Shown: in pieces, positions 9,438-20,498 of the stretch
Numbering within the stretch: position 1 is the stretch's first letter
Layout: each line of letters begins with the position of its first letter
Source: Paragorgia papillata
Lineage: Eukaryota; Cnidaria; Anthozoa; Scleralcyonacea; Coralliidae
Reading direction: 5' to 3'
Length of the DNA stretch: 64,000 bases
Assembly (NCBI GenBank): GCA_035771165.1
Contig: JAWNZC010000283.1
Location: 124,001-188,000 of the forward strand
Notes under the pieces: generated by a model
What the model saw: the letters and a program-made list of their open reading frames with translations, nothing else
The model's database searches: none
What the model was told of the DNA's origin: nothing
Made by a program: the position numbers and the translations under genes

Positions 9438-11689
9438 AGAGTTTTTCTGAAAAACAGTCATCCGACACGCAGTGTCACAACCCCGCATTACACGCCCCAG
9501 TCCTTACTTGCATCTCTCGTCACGCCTTTCACTCATTCAATGATGTCATGCGTTTAATTGTAAGGAAATACCAAAACCATATAAGACAGTTTTGTGTCGC
9601 CTCAGCGCTTTAGTAATTCCCGACTCGGAAACGCCTCTCACAAGCCCAAAGTGTCTGTCCAGTATTTCAGCCAAAGTTTCATCGAGCTTTGGGTAATAGG
9701 GGCAGTATCAAGGGTCTGGACTGTGATTGCTGTGTGTTATCCTGTCGTGCTCGAGTTTCGAAAAGATCTTGACAAAGGTAATAATAGATAATATTTATCT
9801 TGTGTATATACTAATTTATAATCATATTCATATGCCGTAATAGTTTGTTCTGGGTTATCTTACAGTATATATATATATATCTGCTCCGCTTTCGTCGTTT
9901 TTCTGAGCGAGAAAGTCGTGTCAATGTTAGCGGCTTTAACCTATCCTAAACTTTGATATTATACTTCAGTATCTTAACGGGGTTCCTTGTAAGAATTGTC
10001 TGATAAACAATCGTTGTCTGGAACGCGATTGCTGTCCTTGCATGGCAACGGTAAGACGCTAGCGAACAGCACTCTGAAAGTGCGTTGTTGTTGCGCCAGC
10101 AAAAGTCAGACCAGAGCGACTACAAACACTTGAAGAGTTTAACAACCCCGATAAAACGGCTTAATCGGAGGTGATAAAAGCTGTATTCTCGTGCAGTCTT
10201 GTTTGCTATGAAAACCCGATTTTATTCGCATTAGATTACTACCCGAGTGCCTGATCGCCCGACAATGGCATGCGGTTAGTTGGGAGACGAACATTCGTAG
10301 GACTATTGAAAAACAGGTATATAGTTCAGTTTACTCCAACCGTGGACAAGTTTGACATTTGACCCGCAATTAATAATGTCTTCTCCTTATACTTTTTGCT
10401 GGCGTTCAGAGGGGTGGCCACTTTCGATAAGTCGAGTCCGACTGGACCGATACTGTTTAGGACCAGACAGCGATTTCACATGTGTGTGAACGATTATTTG
10501 GTTAGGCGCTTTTGAAGTTCATGTCTATTAAAATCAATTAAGCACGGAAAACTGAATTAAGTTCGGACAAGGCAATTAACTTTCGATTCAACTCGAAATT
10601 ACGCGATTTTGGCACAACTTTGATTTAACCCCGACCGACGTCGTGCGTCGAATTTAACATATTGGCGATATGTTAAACGGTACACAATAGGATTTACAAC
10701 TCTTTCCAGCTTTAAGCATACCCCAATATGTAAATTTGCCAACATCTTTGGAAGTGGAGAAATTGGACCTTTGACTTTGTCAGTCGGCGGCCTAAATCCG
10801 ACGATATGGAAACGAAACGTGCAGTGCTGAAAACGAGATTTCTAGATGTAATCTGACCAAGGTTTCCTGTTTCATCACTTCCATATGGGGTTGCGGTCTA
10901 GAAGTGTTTTTATTTGTGCAAAATGTAACATGCATAGCTATAGGATTTACTCGTCTGAGGCACATGCTAAGCTTCTAGGAGCAATAATTATGCTGTATGA
11001 GGTTACCGTTGTACACAGACTGGATGTGAGAAGGCTTTTTCAGTCATCTACTTTGTATTTCAGCTTCCACGGTTTACCAGTCTGTCGTTGCACAGATCAG
11101 AGAGCACCGCGATCGATTAAAAGCAAACGCAGAGTCCTCGAAGATTTTACCAGGAAATCTGGTTCGAATTTCAATCCTGCAACATTCCCTTCTATCGGCA
11201 TTACACGAGCCTTAACTTATGAACCTTAATAGCTGCAGCGAAAGCTTTCAAACAAAGTATTTTAGAACACAGAAGTCCAAATTTGGTGCGCTTGTTTTTG
11301 CAGGCTACAGTGAATCTCATTAGAGGTGATTAGCGCAATAATTATGCATGTAACTATATATAATATACTTCCGGCAACTTCGAACTTCAAACTGCAGTTT
11401 ATATTACATGCAGAATTTTTGAGAGGGATACAGTATATTTTAACCTATATTAGCTTCCCAACGAACATATCTAGTTTGAGTTTGACAAAGAAACTCGAGT
11501 GTTAATAATTCATCTGTAAAACCAATATTGGAAAGACCACGTTTATCAAAGACGTATTCGTTTGAACAATACATGGTACATGGAAAGTTCGAGACAATGA
11601 TGCCACTTGACAGCGATCAATGATGCCCCAGCTACCGATGTTGCTAGACTGAAGGAGTGTTTCTCGGGTAGAGGAGGAACAATACACAC
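9438..11689. other. Non-coding stretch; no gene recognised
   Basis: Holds a short (TA)n near 9866-9882 and otherwise mixed sequence. A 114-codon plus-strand frame at 10,885-11,229 has no recognisable domain or splice context and I do not call it. Untranslated first exons for the downstream filamin transcript could lie here, but nothing in the sequence proves it. Confidence 0.5.
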
Positions 11690-11935
11690 AGACTACGTAC
11701 TAAAGTAGAGTGCTGCGTAGGCAGTGTTTTAGATAGAGCAAAGTGAAAATGTGATGAGGTTTTTGGTAACGTAAACGGAAAACTGACGTTTCGAGCAGAG
11801 GCTTTCATCAGAATGAAATGTGATGCCACATTTGACATCTGATTTGACATTTGATTAAGGGCTGAGCTCTGTTGGAAACGTCAGTTTTCCGTTCCCAAAA
11901 AACTCCGCAGTTTACCACATTTTCACAGACTACGT
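11690..11935. repeat. Inverted-repeat element (GGAAAACTGACGTTT family)
   Basis: GTGAAAATGTG, a TTTTTGG block and CGGAAAACTGACGTTT at 11,740-11,795 recur inverted as AAACGTCAGTTTTCCG, CCAAAAAACTCC and CACATTTTCA at 11,877-11,930. A diverged half copy of the left side (AGTGCTG..TAGGCAGTGTTTT) lies at 18,308-18,420. Confidence 0.75.
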
Positions 11936-12024
11936 AAACTGCATTTAGGGTTCTTTTGTGAGGATTTCGGTTCCTATTCCCTACCAAAAATGTTATTCTA
12001 ACACTTACAACTGTTACTCTAACC

Positions 12025-12143
12025 TTAACCCTTTAACAGGCAAGTTTTGCAAGAGGTCCCCCGTTGACAAAATTGTCTGGCGTTAGCCACTGTAAAACAT
12101 GTAAGTAGGGACAAAAATGTCCGGTTCCCTGTCAAAGGGTTAA
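12025..12143. mobile_element. 119-bp MITE with TTAA ends
   Basis: The ends TTAACCCTTTAACAGG and CCTGTCAAAGGGTTAA are near-perfect inverted repeats ending in TTAA. The interior is short and non-coding. Confidence 0.82.
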
Positions 12144-12784
12144 GTTAATATGGCCATGCACAGCCGTCAAAATGTCGATCTGGTCTATTTTTGGAGTCTG
12201 TGCCTTCCACACGTGTATATATTTTGTATTTTAAATTAATCTTTACGCGTGCCTTGCACATCAACAATATTTTTTGTGGTGGTTAGCAACGCCGGATAAG
12301 GCTTGACGACGCGTGGGCGCGCTATAACGCTACCGCTCTCAACTCGAGTGCCAGCCACGCTTTGTATGACGTCATAACTTAGCCTAGTCTCTAGGCTTTC
12401 CGCTTCCGGGATTGATTTTCCGTGTGAGGCGGGTAACGTTCCTGCGTATGCCGCCCTCGGATGGATAAACCCAGCATATCCTCTTATCTAGAATTCGGAA
12501 TTATCCTGAACTGTAAAATATGGATGTTTCATCCTTTACATGTACTCACGCACATTCCCACTTGTCCATGCAGTTCTCCAGTGGGCTCCCTGTGTTTCGT
12601 GTGGTAATGTTGACCCAGACTAGTTCCTAATCCTCTTTTCTCTCGATAACTCATTTTAATGACGTCACATAATTGTAAAAGAGAGGCCTGGAAAGAAAGG
12701 TTGGGGTTAGGTATTACCAATAATCAGTAAGTGTGCAATGGTCTACAATTAACAATAATTGTTAATTTTAAAGAACTAATTCTC
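12144..12784. other. Non-coding stretch
   Basis: Locally GC-richer near 12,290-12,460, with no recognised exon or RNA gene. The minus-strand frame near 12,529-12,720 has no supporting features. Confidence 0.5.
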
Positions 12785-12900
12785 AACCCCCCACCCCAAC
12801 CCCAACCTCTAAACCTTACCCTAACCACAACCCCCCTGGAAACCCTAAACCTAACCACAACCCCCCGTTGGACCTAAACCTAACCACAACCCTCCAGGAC
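12785..12900. repeat. CCCTAA-containing short tandem repeat
   Basis: About three to four degenerate units of roughly 28-30 bp combine CCTAAACCTAACCACAACCC with a C-rich tail. It contains CCCTAAAC/CCTAACC strings resembling telomere repeat, but the period is wrong for a telomere array. Confidence 0.7.
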
Positions 12901-13618
12901 TAATAGAGACTAACTGAAATTAACGAAATTGTGAGAAACTTCGTGTGATATCACTGTATGTCGCTATCTTTAACATGGGCCGTTTTAGGGCACTTTTGAG
13001 ATGTTGTTGGCAATTCGGCTGGGCCTTCTACTTCTTGCTAGGTTCCAGACCTTTGCGAATGCAAGCCCTCGCGAGAATAGTGGGCCTAATGTCTAGGCTG
13101 GTTTGGGCTCAGGTTTAAAAATGGTTTGGGGTTTGGGTTTCAATTTCTTTCAAATTCCGGATTGTACTGAATTCTAGGCCATTTGACAAATATTCAGGAT
13201 AATCCTGAATCCTGGATGAGAGGACATCCTGGCTAATTAAAGTGGTTATATCATTGTGAGCTGGAGGTCTGATACTACTGTCCGGGTAAAAGACCGAAAA
13301 TATTCAAAGACCTTTTTCCTGCCTATTTCCAAAGACTTTCCAAGTTTCGGCAAATCACGAAAATACACGAATTAGCACCTAAAATTAGTTCGTCTATTTC
13401 GAATTTTCTGCCAAAATGCGGAGATTTTGTCAAGTGCATAGAGTTTTTTCGTGGAATATCGATTTGTTTCTTTAGGGAATCGTAATGAAGAACACATGAA
13501 ATAACATCACTCGTGAGTGAACTTAAAGACCTAAAAGAATTTATTTGCCTTTTATACAACTCAAAGACATTTCACAGACCTTGAAGACTTGCTACTGATT
13601 TATCATGTAATATTTAAG
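12901..13618. other. Non-coding stretch
   Basis: I see no gene, RNA gene or clear repeat structure beyond short local similarities. Confidence 0.45.
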
Positions 13619-13790
13619 ACATGGGCAGCAGTGTTTTATTAGATTTAAAACACGAGGCGATATAGAATAGCTTCAAAAACGACCCATTTGGTAAGTTCAT
13701 TGGCGTAGTAAGTTTGAAAAACAACAGTTGTCTAAGCCGAGAAAATCAAAGCTAAAGTTTATGTAAATCAGGAGGTTTCTTTATCACACG
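13619..13790. repeat. Direct repeat copy 1 (~170 bp)
   Basis: Begins ATGGGCAGCAGTGTTTTATT and runs to GGAGGTTTCTTTAT. It is almost identical to 14,079-14,250, with a few substitutions and one-base gaps. The spacing is about 460 bp. Confidence 0.9.
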
Positions 13791-14078
13791 GATTTTCTTT
13801 GTGTTTTTTTCATGAATTATTAATGAGTTTTTGAAGGCGTGTTAAAGAATATTATATCTTTGTATTTAATAACTGAAGAGAGTCGTCAACAGTGTTTAAT
13901 AGTTGCATCTGAAGCACAAGTCATTCTTGACATACTTATCGACAAGAATATCGATACACTTTTCGTCTGCTGTTATATACACAAAAGGACATTCCCCTTT
14001 CCGTGGTTTTGTGGAGCAAGACGTGCTACAACTTACAAGGCAAGGCCAGTGAATGTTGCTATAAACTATAAAGCCATA

Positions 14079-14250
14079 AGACATGAGCAGCAGTGTTTTA
14101 TTAGATTTAAAAACACGAGGCGATATAGAATAGCTTCAAAAACGACCCATTTGGTAAGTTCATTGGCGTAGTAAGTTTGAAAAATAACCTAGTCTATAAG
14201 CCGAGAAAATCAAAGCTAAAGTTTATGTAAATCAGGAGGTTTCTTTATAA
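14079..14250. repeat. Direct repeat copy 2 (~170 bp)
   Basis: Near-identical partner of 13,619-13,790 (ATGAGCAGCAGTGTTTTATT through GGAGGTTTCTTTAT). High similarity implies a recent local duplication or two insertions of one element. Confidence 0.9.
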
Positions 14251-14543
14251 ATATATAAAGACACTCGTTAAACATTTGCGTTTTCCTCATATACTCTGTT
14301 TTGTTATGTGATGTTGCGTTCAAATAATAATAATAATAATGGAAACTTTATTAAATGTTTTTTCTTTTCTACATATACAATTATAAATCTCGCTTATTAA
14401 GGTAATTTACAATTGGCTACTTGAATCACAACTAATAATAAATAATAACAACTAATGACTATATAATAAAACATGCAAATTTATATACAAATATTTCAAA
14501 AAGCTAATAATTCGGGATTTCCCCATTCCTTATTTCGGCAGCA

Positions 14544-14544
<1 letters not shown>

Positions 14545-14607
<63 letters not shown>

Positions 14608-14608
14608 C
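14545..14608. repeat. (AAT)n microsatellite
   Basis: About 20 uninterrupted AAT units. A shorter (AAT)5 lies at 14,324-14,340. The poly-asparagine frame across it is a by-product. Confidence 0.97.
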
Positions 14609-14910
14609 AGTTTAATTACCCTTTTTGTAGTTTAACACTAAATCTAAATTACAAGGGTGTCAGCATACAGTACTTGACAAATTCAATACAATGGTCAATA
14701 CTAAATTATACAGTATAGCTTATATATACAATAGTACAGGAATCACTAATATCGGTATGTTGCAAAGTTATTCAATCTCTGGGTTTTTCCCTGGATGGTC
14801 AGTTGTCTGGTGGAACCTGACCGCAAAGTATACCCGTGGTTAACTACAGTTTATTCTGGCAAGGACTACACACGCATTCGGCATTCCTGCTAATGATTTA
14901 TAAGTCTGCA

Positions 14911-15051
14911 CAAGACATTCAATACTCAATCGCTTTTTTCTCGACCTTGCGAGAAATAAGGTACATTATTCATCGCCATCAAGACATTCAACACTCTCAA
15001 TCGCGTTTTTCTTGATCTTGCGAGAAATAAGGTACAGTATTCATCACCATC
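14911..15051. repeat. ~70-bp tandem duplication
   Basis: Two head-to-tail copies begin CAAGACATTCAA at 14,911 and 14,980. Both contain TTGCGAGAAATAAGGTAC and end CATC(G/A)CCAT, and they differ at a handful of positions. Confidence 0.9.
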
Positions 15052-15239
15052 AAAGTGGCAAAATGATGCGTTTACCATGTGTTAAAGTCAATAATGATAA
15101 AGAAAATAGCAATAGAAGCGTTTAATTGCAAGGAAATCTGTTGGAAATTAGATTTACTAACTTTATTGCCTATAGCAACTGCCAACTGGTGGTCAAACAG
15201 AGCGGAATGCCCCAATTGAACATGACTACCATGATGTAA

Positions 15240-15462
15240 GTGTTGGTTTTGCGGAGGGAGGAAAACCGGAGAACCCGGTGAAAAACCCTCGAAGCACAGG
15301 AGAGATCAACTACAACTCTACTCACATTAGTTTCCAGCACGACAACGAGGTCATTCTCAAGCGGTCACCCATCCAAGTACTAACCCCGTCTAACCGGGCT
15401 TAACTTTTGGTGAGAGGCAGCGCGCTAACAGCACACGCCACCCGTGTTCTCTCTGCAATTTG
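15240..15462 (-). mobile_element. 5S-rRNA-derived SINE-like element, copy 1
   Basis: In reverse complement, 15,345-15,410 reads AAGTTAAGCCCGG then GTTAGTACTTGGATGGGTGA and CCGCTTG. This matches the 3' half of 5S rRNA, including the C-box of its internal polymerase III promoter. It continues into a shared body (AGTTGTAGTTGATCTCTCCT, GGGTTCTCCGGTTTTCCTCC). The same arrangement recurs at 21,398-21,620. A 5S head fused to a body is the structure of SINE3-type retroposons. No 5S gene of full length is present. Confidence 0.75.
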
Positions 15463-15624
15463 TTCTACGTTAAAGGGCAAAAGCTTAAAGATGGCGAAAT
15501 TTACGACGTTTATCGCGCGAATATTTTGGTGTCGTATTACTGTATTTATACGACTAGATTTCAAAAAAAAAATTGCAGGGAGGTTGAAAACGTTTTCGAG
15601 CTCGTCTAGTTTGGATGGCTAATA

Positions 15625-15740
15625 ACCGCGCCCGCAGTCCAACCAACCCAGTTAGAAATTCATTTGAGAAAAAGGTCAGCGGTTACTCCTATAGGACAAA
15701 AACCGCCATCTTGAATTGGGCAGTGGTGACTACACTTGTA
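15625..15740 (-). mobile_element. MITE fragment related to the filamin-intron element
   Basis: In reverse complement it reads GTAACCGCTGACC, TTTCT, GAATTT and GGGCGCGGTT. This matches 22,328-22,400 in the filamin intron. It is followed by ACCGCCATCTTGAA, also seen at 22,609. Confidence 0.6.
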
Positions 15741-16855
15741 CGGATGCCCATGGGATGCCGCACCGAAAGCTAACGCCAAACGATTTTAATCGTCACAGGG
15801 AATCCCCACCGACGGAAAAGAGCTAAGAGCGACTGCAAGGGAGGGAGGATAAGCCTCTTTGCAAATATTTGGGGTAAAATTCGCTAGACCACCGCTTCAC
15901 TTCATCACAGGTCAGATAAAAAATAAAGAGTGATGACACGAATATGTTTTGTAGTAGCCTCTGCTAATTTCCGGCCTGTCGTATTTCTTGACTGATGAGT
16001 AGCTCAGTTTCGTGCAGTATATAGTTATAAGTAGCTGCGCTGACTTCAATACTGAGTCACAACATCTCAGGTTGATTACAGTAACGAAGGACAGTGCCGT
16101 TTCAGTGATACTGCATGAATAGTCGAAACGCATCTCGAGATAAATACACAGGCTTCAAGTCAAGGTAGTGTTGCAGAGTGCAAATGTCTTTGATATAGAA
16201 ATAAGCTTATGTCAATTTTGTGCGCAATTTTGTGTTTATGTGCCATATAAATGCGCGAGCTTTGTGTAATCCGAAAATTGTTGTTGTTGTTGTTGTATTT
16301 GGTCAAATAGCTCGAATATTTATTGTCATGTTATCCCGTGTTCTTTGCATGTACTAGAAGATGCGTGCTGAATTAAGAAACACAAAAAGCGTCATTTAGA
16401 GATCGGTTTGGCCAAAACGTTATGCGTTAGGAATATCTCAAAAATAGATTGTATTATATATAGATCGACTTTATTACAAAGTCATCATCAGACCATCCTT
16501 GAGTCACTTTATAAGTTTATTAGAAACAGCTAAGGAGCACTTGAGAAATGAGAAATGACAAATGATCTTGTGTGGTCCAAATTGGCAAAGCTGAAGGTTT
16601 CGGCGGAGCGAAAAACGATCCCTTTGTGCGCGTTGTAATGTTGTGAGACGTATATATCAGACAGATTTTGACGTGGAAAGTTTTGCGTAAAACTACAACG
16701 CAACAAAACTGCAGTAACTAAAGGCTTTGTGTGATTTTTTTGTTTTTTTATGCAATTTTTTGATGAAACATGTACTCCAAAGAACTGTCATGCCTTATCA
16801 GTTTCAGACGGATTTGCAGACGTTCACTGCGCTCGAATCTGAATGAGAACATATT
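15741..16855. other. Non-coding stretch
   Basis: Contains a short (GTT)n at about 16,280-16,300. No gene was recognised. Confidence 0.5.
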
Positions 16856-16973
16856 TCTGGCCCCCTGACAAGAATCGAATCTGCAACCCTCTATTACAGT
16901 GCTTCTAATGAGTCGTTCTGACCACCAAGGGCTTCTAATGAGACGCTCTAACCATTGAACTACCAAGACTCGG
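16856..16973 (-). mobile_element. tRNA-derived SINE with internal duplication
   Basis: On the minus strand, an A-box region (TGGTAGTTCAATGGTTAGAG) is followed by CGTCTCATTAGAAGC. A second partial copy, TTGGTGGTCAGAACGACTCA plus TTAGAAGC, comes next, then a B box (AGATTCGATTCTTGTC). The duplicated piece is about 30-36 bp. The element is degenerate and not a functional tRNA. Confidence 0.7.
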
Positions 16974-17924
16974 ATACACGGAGAGCTGAGGTTGCAAGTT
17001 GTACTTCCTTTTGAGCTCTTGTTGTACATGACGTCAAAACGGTACATCTGGAGAAAATCTACTTTTATTGTTTAGAAGAGTTTGTCCTTCACCATAGGAA
17101 TAAGTGAGGCATCTTTAACGACGGTAGTTGATGCTTACTACAATAATGCCAAATGCAGCAGTCATGCATACATGCTTTGGGGTATATAGAGGACCTTTCT
17201 AGCATTTGCATGTTCGTAGATGTATATTTATCGTCTGCATGCGTGAACGCATCATTTAACAAAAGTGGAATTTGAGGCGATTTTTAGTCAAATCACGTAC
17301 AGTACGTGATTGACAATATAGAAGAAGGAACTATAAGGACCTTATTTACAGGAAGTTCTCGACAACTGAATATACGTAAGTTCACCAGTCACAATGCATC
17401 GAGGATTATGATTATATTTGCTTTGATATCTAGTTACAAATTTGAATACAAATTTAAATCGAGAATGATTTAATCAATCAGTGAAAATAATGCTCGATGC
17501 TAAAGCCAATGGTCGAATGGCTTTACTAGTTCACTTCAGGTATATATATGTGTACAACATATATGAATTTGGGATCAATATTTGGTCAGGTCTTATCTTT
17601 GACTTCAGTCGAACACTCTTCAGTTGATGTTGAATCAGAGACTCGCAGTTGTTGACGGCCAACTATTGCGACAAGGGTATCAGTTAGGTCATCTAAATGT
17701 GTGTTTACCAAACCCGACCTGCATTTATTTGTTTTACATTATTATAAGGGCTCTGTCAACGCGCAATGCTCGTGTTATATTGCAGATAAAATATTCCTAT
17801 ACGTGGACCCAACTCCCCCACGCCTACGCAAGTACTTATATCAATATACTTATACATATATATATATATATATAGTTCAATCTACAGACACGGTGTTTCG
17901 CTGTACTACATATATATATATATA
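16974..17924. other. Non-coding stretch with (TA)n
   Basis: Ends in alternating TA tracts at about 17,846-17,873 and 17,908-17,924 that border the palindrome at 17,925. No gene was recognised. Confidence 0.5.
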
Positions 17925-18060
17925 CTATAAGTGGGCTTACCTCATATGTTGATGGTCGCTACTGTCAGCTTCACGCTGGGCGATCTTCAGCCGCCTGAAG
18001 ATCGCCCAGCGTGAAACTGACAGTAGCGACCATCAACATTTGAGGTAAGCCCACTTATAG
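17925..18060. repeat. Near-perfect 136-bp palindrome without a loop
   Basis: The left arm begins CTATAAGTGGGCTTACCTCA and ends GGGCGATCTTCAG. The right arm is its reverse complement, CTGAAGATCGCCC to CTTATAG. Arms are 68 bp with two or three mismatches and no spacer. It is flanked by (TA)n. Confidence 0.93.
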
Positions 18061-18629
18061 TATATTCGCTCTATCTTTACGGTATTGAGCACTTTTCGAC
18101 ATTTCGCGAACAACACTTTGTTTGTTTGTGTATATATATACCAAAAACAGTATGTAACATAAAGGTCACTAAGTTGGCGTAAGGTTCAAGAGCGCTCAAT
18201 ACCAACGATAGTAATTCCTAGTATAATGTATATAGTAGAACGTAAATCTGTCAGTTGCCTGAAGATCGCGTAAGCGTGAAAATCAGAGTATATATATATC
18301 TGTGTAAAAAGTACAGTGCTGTGTAGGCAGTGTTTTGGATAGAGCAAAGTGAAAAGGTGGTAAACTGCTGAGAATGGTTTTGATAACGAAATACTGACGT
18401 TTCAAGCGGAGGCCACATCTATCTATTTATCTATTATAGGACCATATACTACCACAGGCTATTCGAAAATCTATTGTGTGTGTTCAATGTATATATATAT
18501 ATATATATTCAAACAAACAAAGTGTTGTTCGCGAAATGTCGGAAAGTGCTCAATACCGTAAAGATAGAGCGAATATACTATAAGTGGGCTTACCTCAAAT
18601 GTTGATGGTCGAGGTAAGCCCTCTTATAG
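18029..18629. mobile_element. Foldback element sharing the palindrome arm
   Basis: 18,029-18,143 (CATCAACATTTGAGG through AACAACACTTTGTTTGTTTG) is inverted at about 18,490-18,612. The arms are about 115 bp and the spacer about 350 bp. The right arm ends in a small hairpin (TAAGTGGGCTTACCT / AGGTAAGCC, 18,578-18,629). Part of the spacer (18,308-18,420) is a half copy of the 11,690 element. No coding capacity was found. Confidence 0.75.
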
Positions 18630-18638
18630 TATATGTAA

Positions 18639-18838
18639 TATATCATACACGAGGAGGAGTGTTTCATCAGGATATCCAAACACCGAGACTTTTGTTGAAA
18701 ACCGAGGCGAAGCCGAGGTTTTTTAACAAATTTCGAGGTGTTTGGAATCCTGATGAAACACTCTTCCGAGTGTATGATATAGCTTCTCAAACAGATCAGT
18801 ATTTTAAGAGAAAATCGAGGCGAAAGTTGGCTTAATTT
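18639..18838. mobile_element. Hairpin MITE (GTGTTT..CGAGG family), copy 1
   Basis: ATATCATACACGAG and GAGTGTTTCATCAGGAT at the left are inverted at ATCCTGATGAAACACTC and GTGTATGATAT. The centre reads GAAAACCGAGGCGAAGCCGA. A tail, CAGTATTTTAAGAGAAA, follows. Partner at 19,496. Confidence 0.8.
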
Positions 18839-18862
18839 CTGTAATTTCTTCCTCCGATATCC

Positions 18863-18996
18863 AAACCACCGTCTCGGTACTGATTTCCTTTGTTTTCGGC
18901 TCATGAATTATTAATGAGTTTGAGAAAGATATTTCAAAAACTCATTAATAATTCATGAGGAAAACACAAAGGAAATCAGTACCATGTCCGTGGTTT
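18863..18996. repeat. Hairpin element with TGAATTATTAATGAG core
   Basis: AACCACCG..GGTACTGATTTCCTTTGTTTT and CTCATGAATTATTAATGAGT are inverted across a loop of about 20 bp. Single copies of the core ATGAATTATTAATGAGTTT also occur at about 13,812 and 19,914. Confidence 0.8.
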
Positions 18997-19107
18997 TATA
19001 CCTGATAAAACTTCTTGACGTCAGAAAGAATACTAATGAACATACAATTTTATATAAAGAATACTAATGAACTTAACATCCAATAACGAATCGTTTTTGA
19101 AGCCATT

Positions 19108-19207
19108 CAAAACACTCGCATCACGTGTTTTATCAGATCTAAAACACTCGGGCTGTGCCCTCGTGGTTTTAAATCTGATAAAACACTCCTGCTCGTGTTT
19201 TAAATAT
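19108..19207. repeat. Hairpin element (AAAACACTCG family)
   Basis: TCACGTGTTTTATCAGAT is inverted at ATCTGATAAAACACTC. The centre is TCGGGCTGTGCCCTCG. A compact foldback repeat. Confidence 0.7.
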
Positions 19208-19495
19208 TACTTATACTACAATACAGGCTATTCGAAAATCTATTGTGTGCGTTCAATAGATGTATATATTATATATAATGTATATATGTAATTACATGCC
19301 TACATGTCAAATACTAGTTTAGCGAAAGCTTTAATATTTAGCTAAAGTTCACGAAAAGTTTGAGAAACATTATACTGTGCATTGTGCTGGCCAATGCATT
19401 CAGATTGCACTTAATTTCCACTCCTGTCCAACCGAAGATTGTCCTCTGATGTTTGTTTAATTTTTAGTTCGATAACATTGGTTATTCAGATGGAA

Positions 19496-19696
19496 ATATA
19501 TCAAACACGAAGAGGAGTGTTTGATCTGATATCAAACACCGAGAAGTGTGTTGAAAACCGCGAGGCGAAGCCAAGATTTGTTAACCAACTTCGAGGTGTT
19601 TTGATATCAGATCAAACACAACTTTCTAGTGTTTGACATAGCTCCTCAAATGAATCCGTATTTTAAGAGAAATTTGAAGTAAAATTTAGCTTAATT
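19496..19696. mobile_element. Hairpin MITE (GTGTTT..CGAGG family), copy 2
   Basis: AGGAGTGTTTGATCTGATAT is inverted at GATATCAGATCAAACAC. It shares the central GCGAGGCGAAGCC block and the tail GTATTTTAAGAGAAA with copy 1. Confidence 0.8.
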
Positions 19697-20498
19697 TATG
19701 CATTTCCCAGACTGTAAAGTTTGGCCTGCGATTTTTCGCAAATTTGGCGAAATCCGCGCATTTTGCCAAAAATTTACTGAAAACATGTCTTTTTTGCCAT
19801 TTTCCTGCGCATTTTACGCAATTTTGGCGATCTGTCCGCGCAAAAACGGCAATGACGATCGAAAATTCTCAGCACAGTTGGCCAACTTTAACAGTCTGGG
19901 TCACTGTTTTCCTCATGAATTATTAATGAGTTTGAATGAGATTGGTATAAAATAAAGTTATTTGTGTGAAGGTGACAATTATTATTTACAAGGAAACAAA
20001 CCAGCAAACGCTTTGTTACATCTTCTTACATTTCTTAAAAGGGCAAGCGAGAGGGGCAAAACTACATGGAAGATATCTGAAAACATGCAGTGTTTACCAT
20101 AAACAGCCCCAAGCCGTCTTTTAACAGCTTTTCTTATTAAATATTATTGCTTTAATAAGTTCGTATCAATGATAGATTTGGAAATTCCTGCCATGGCAAT
20201 ATAACCACAACGTTTCGCAGCCTGCGATAATTTACTTATCTCGGTGCGGTGGGACATTGCGGCGCGGATTTTTGGTCTTAGGAGTTAGGAATCGGTTCGC
20301 CTTATGGACGCGTCTTAAATTAACTGGTTTTCACCCCTATTAATAACTTTGAGACAGTTCAGTTTTGGTAATCTCAAATCTAAAGTCATCGGAACAAAAG
20401 AACAGCCACGCGTCTGAATTAATTGTTCACATTTGTTGCAAGGCGTGAACGTTGTTGATGCGTTGTCAACAACGCTATAAAATATGTTGTATTCAATA
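19697..20498. other. Non-coding stretch
   Basis: Has scattered TTTGGCG/CGCAAAA motifs at about 19,730-19,850 and otherwise nothing recognised. Confidence 0.45.

Noticed and set aside
10885..11229. 114-codon frame
   Set aside because: No domain, no splice context, and composition like its non-coding surroundings.
14473..14718. Asparagine-rich 81-codon frame
   Set aside because: Poly-Asn comes from the (AAT)n microsatellite.
15340..15420. A genuine 5S rRNA gene
   Set aside because: Only the 3' half of 5S is recognisable and it is fused to a repeated body.
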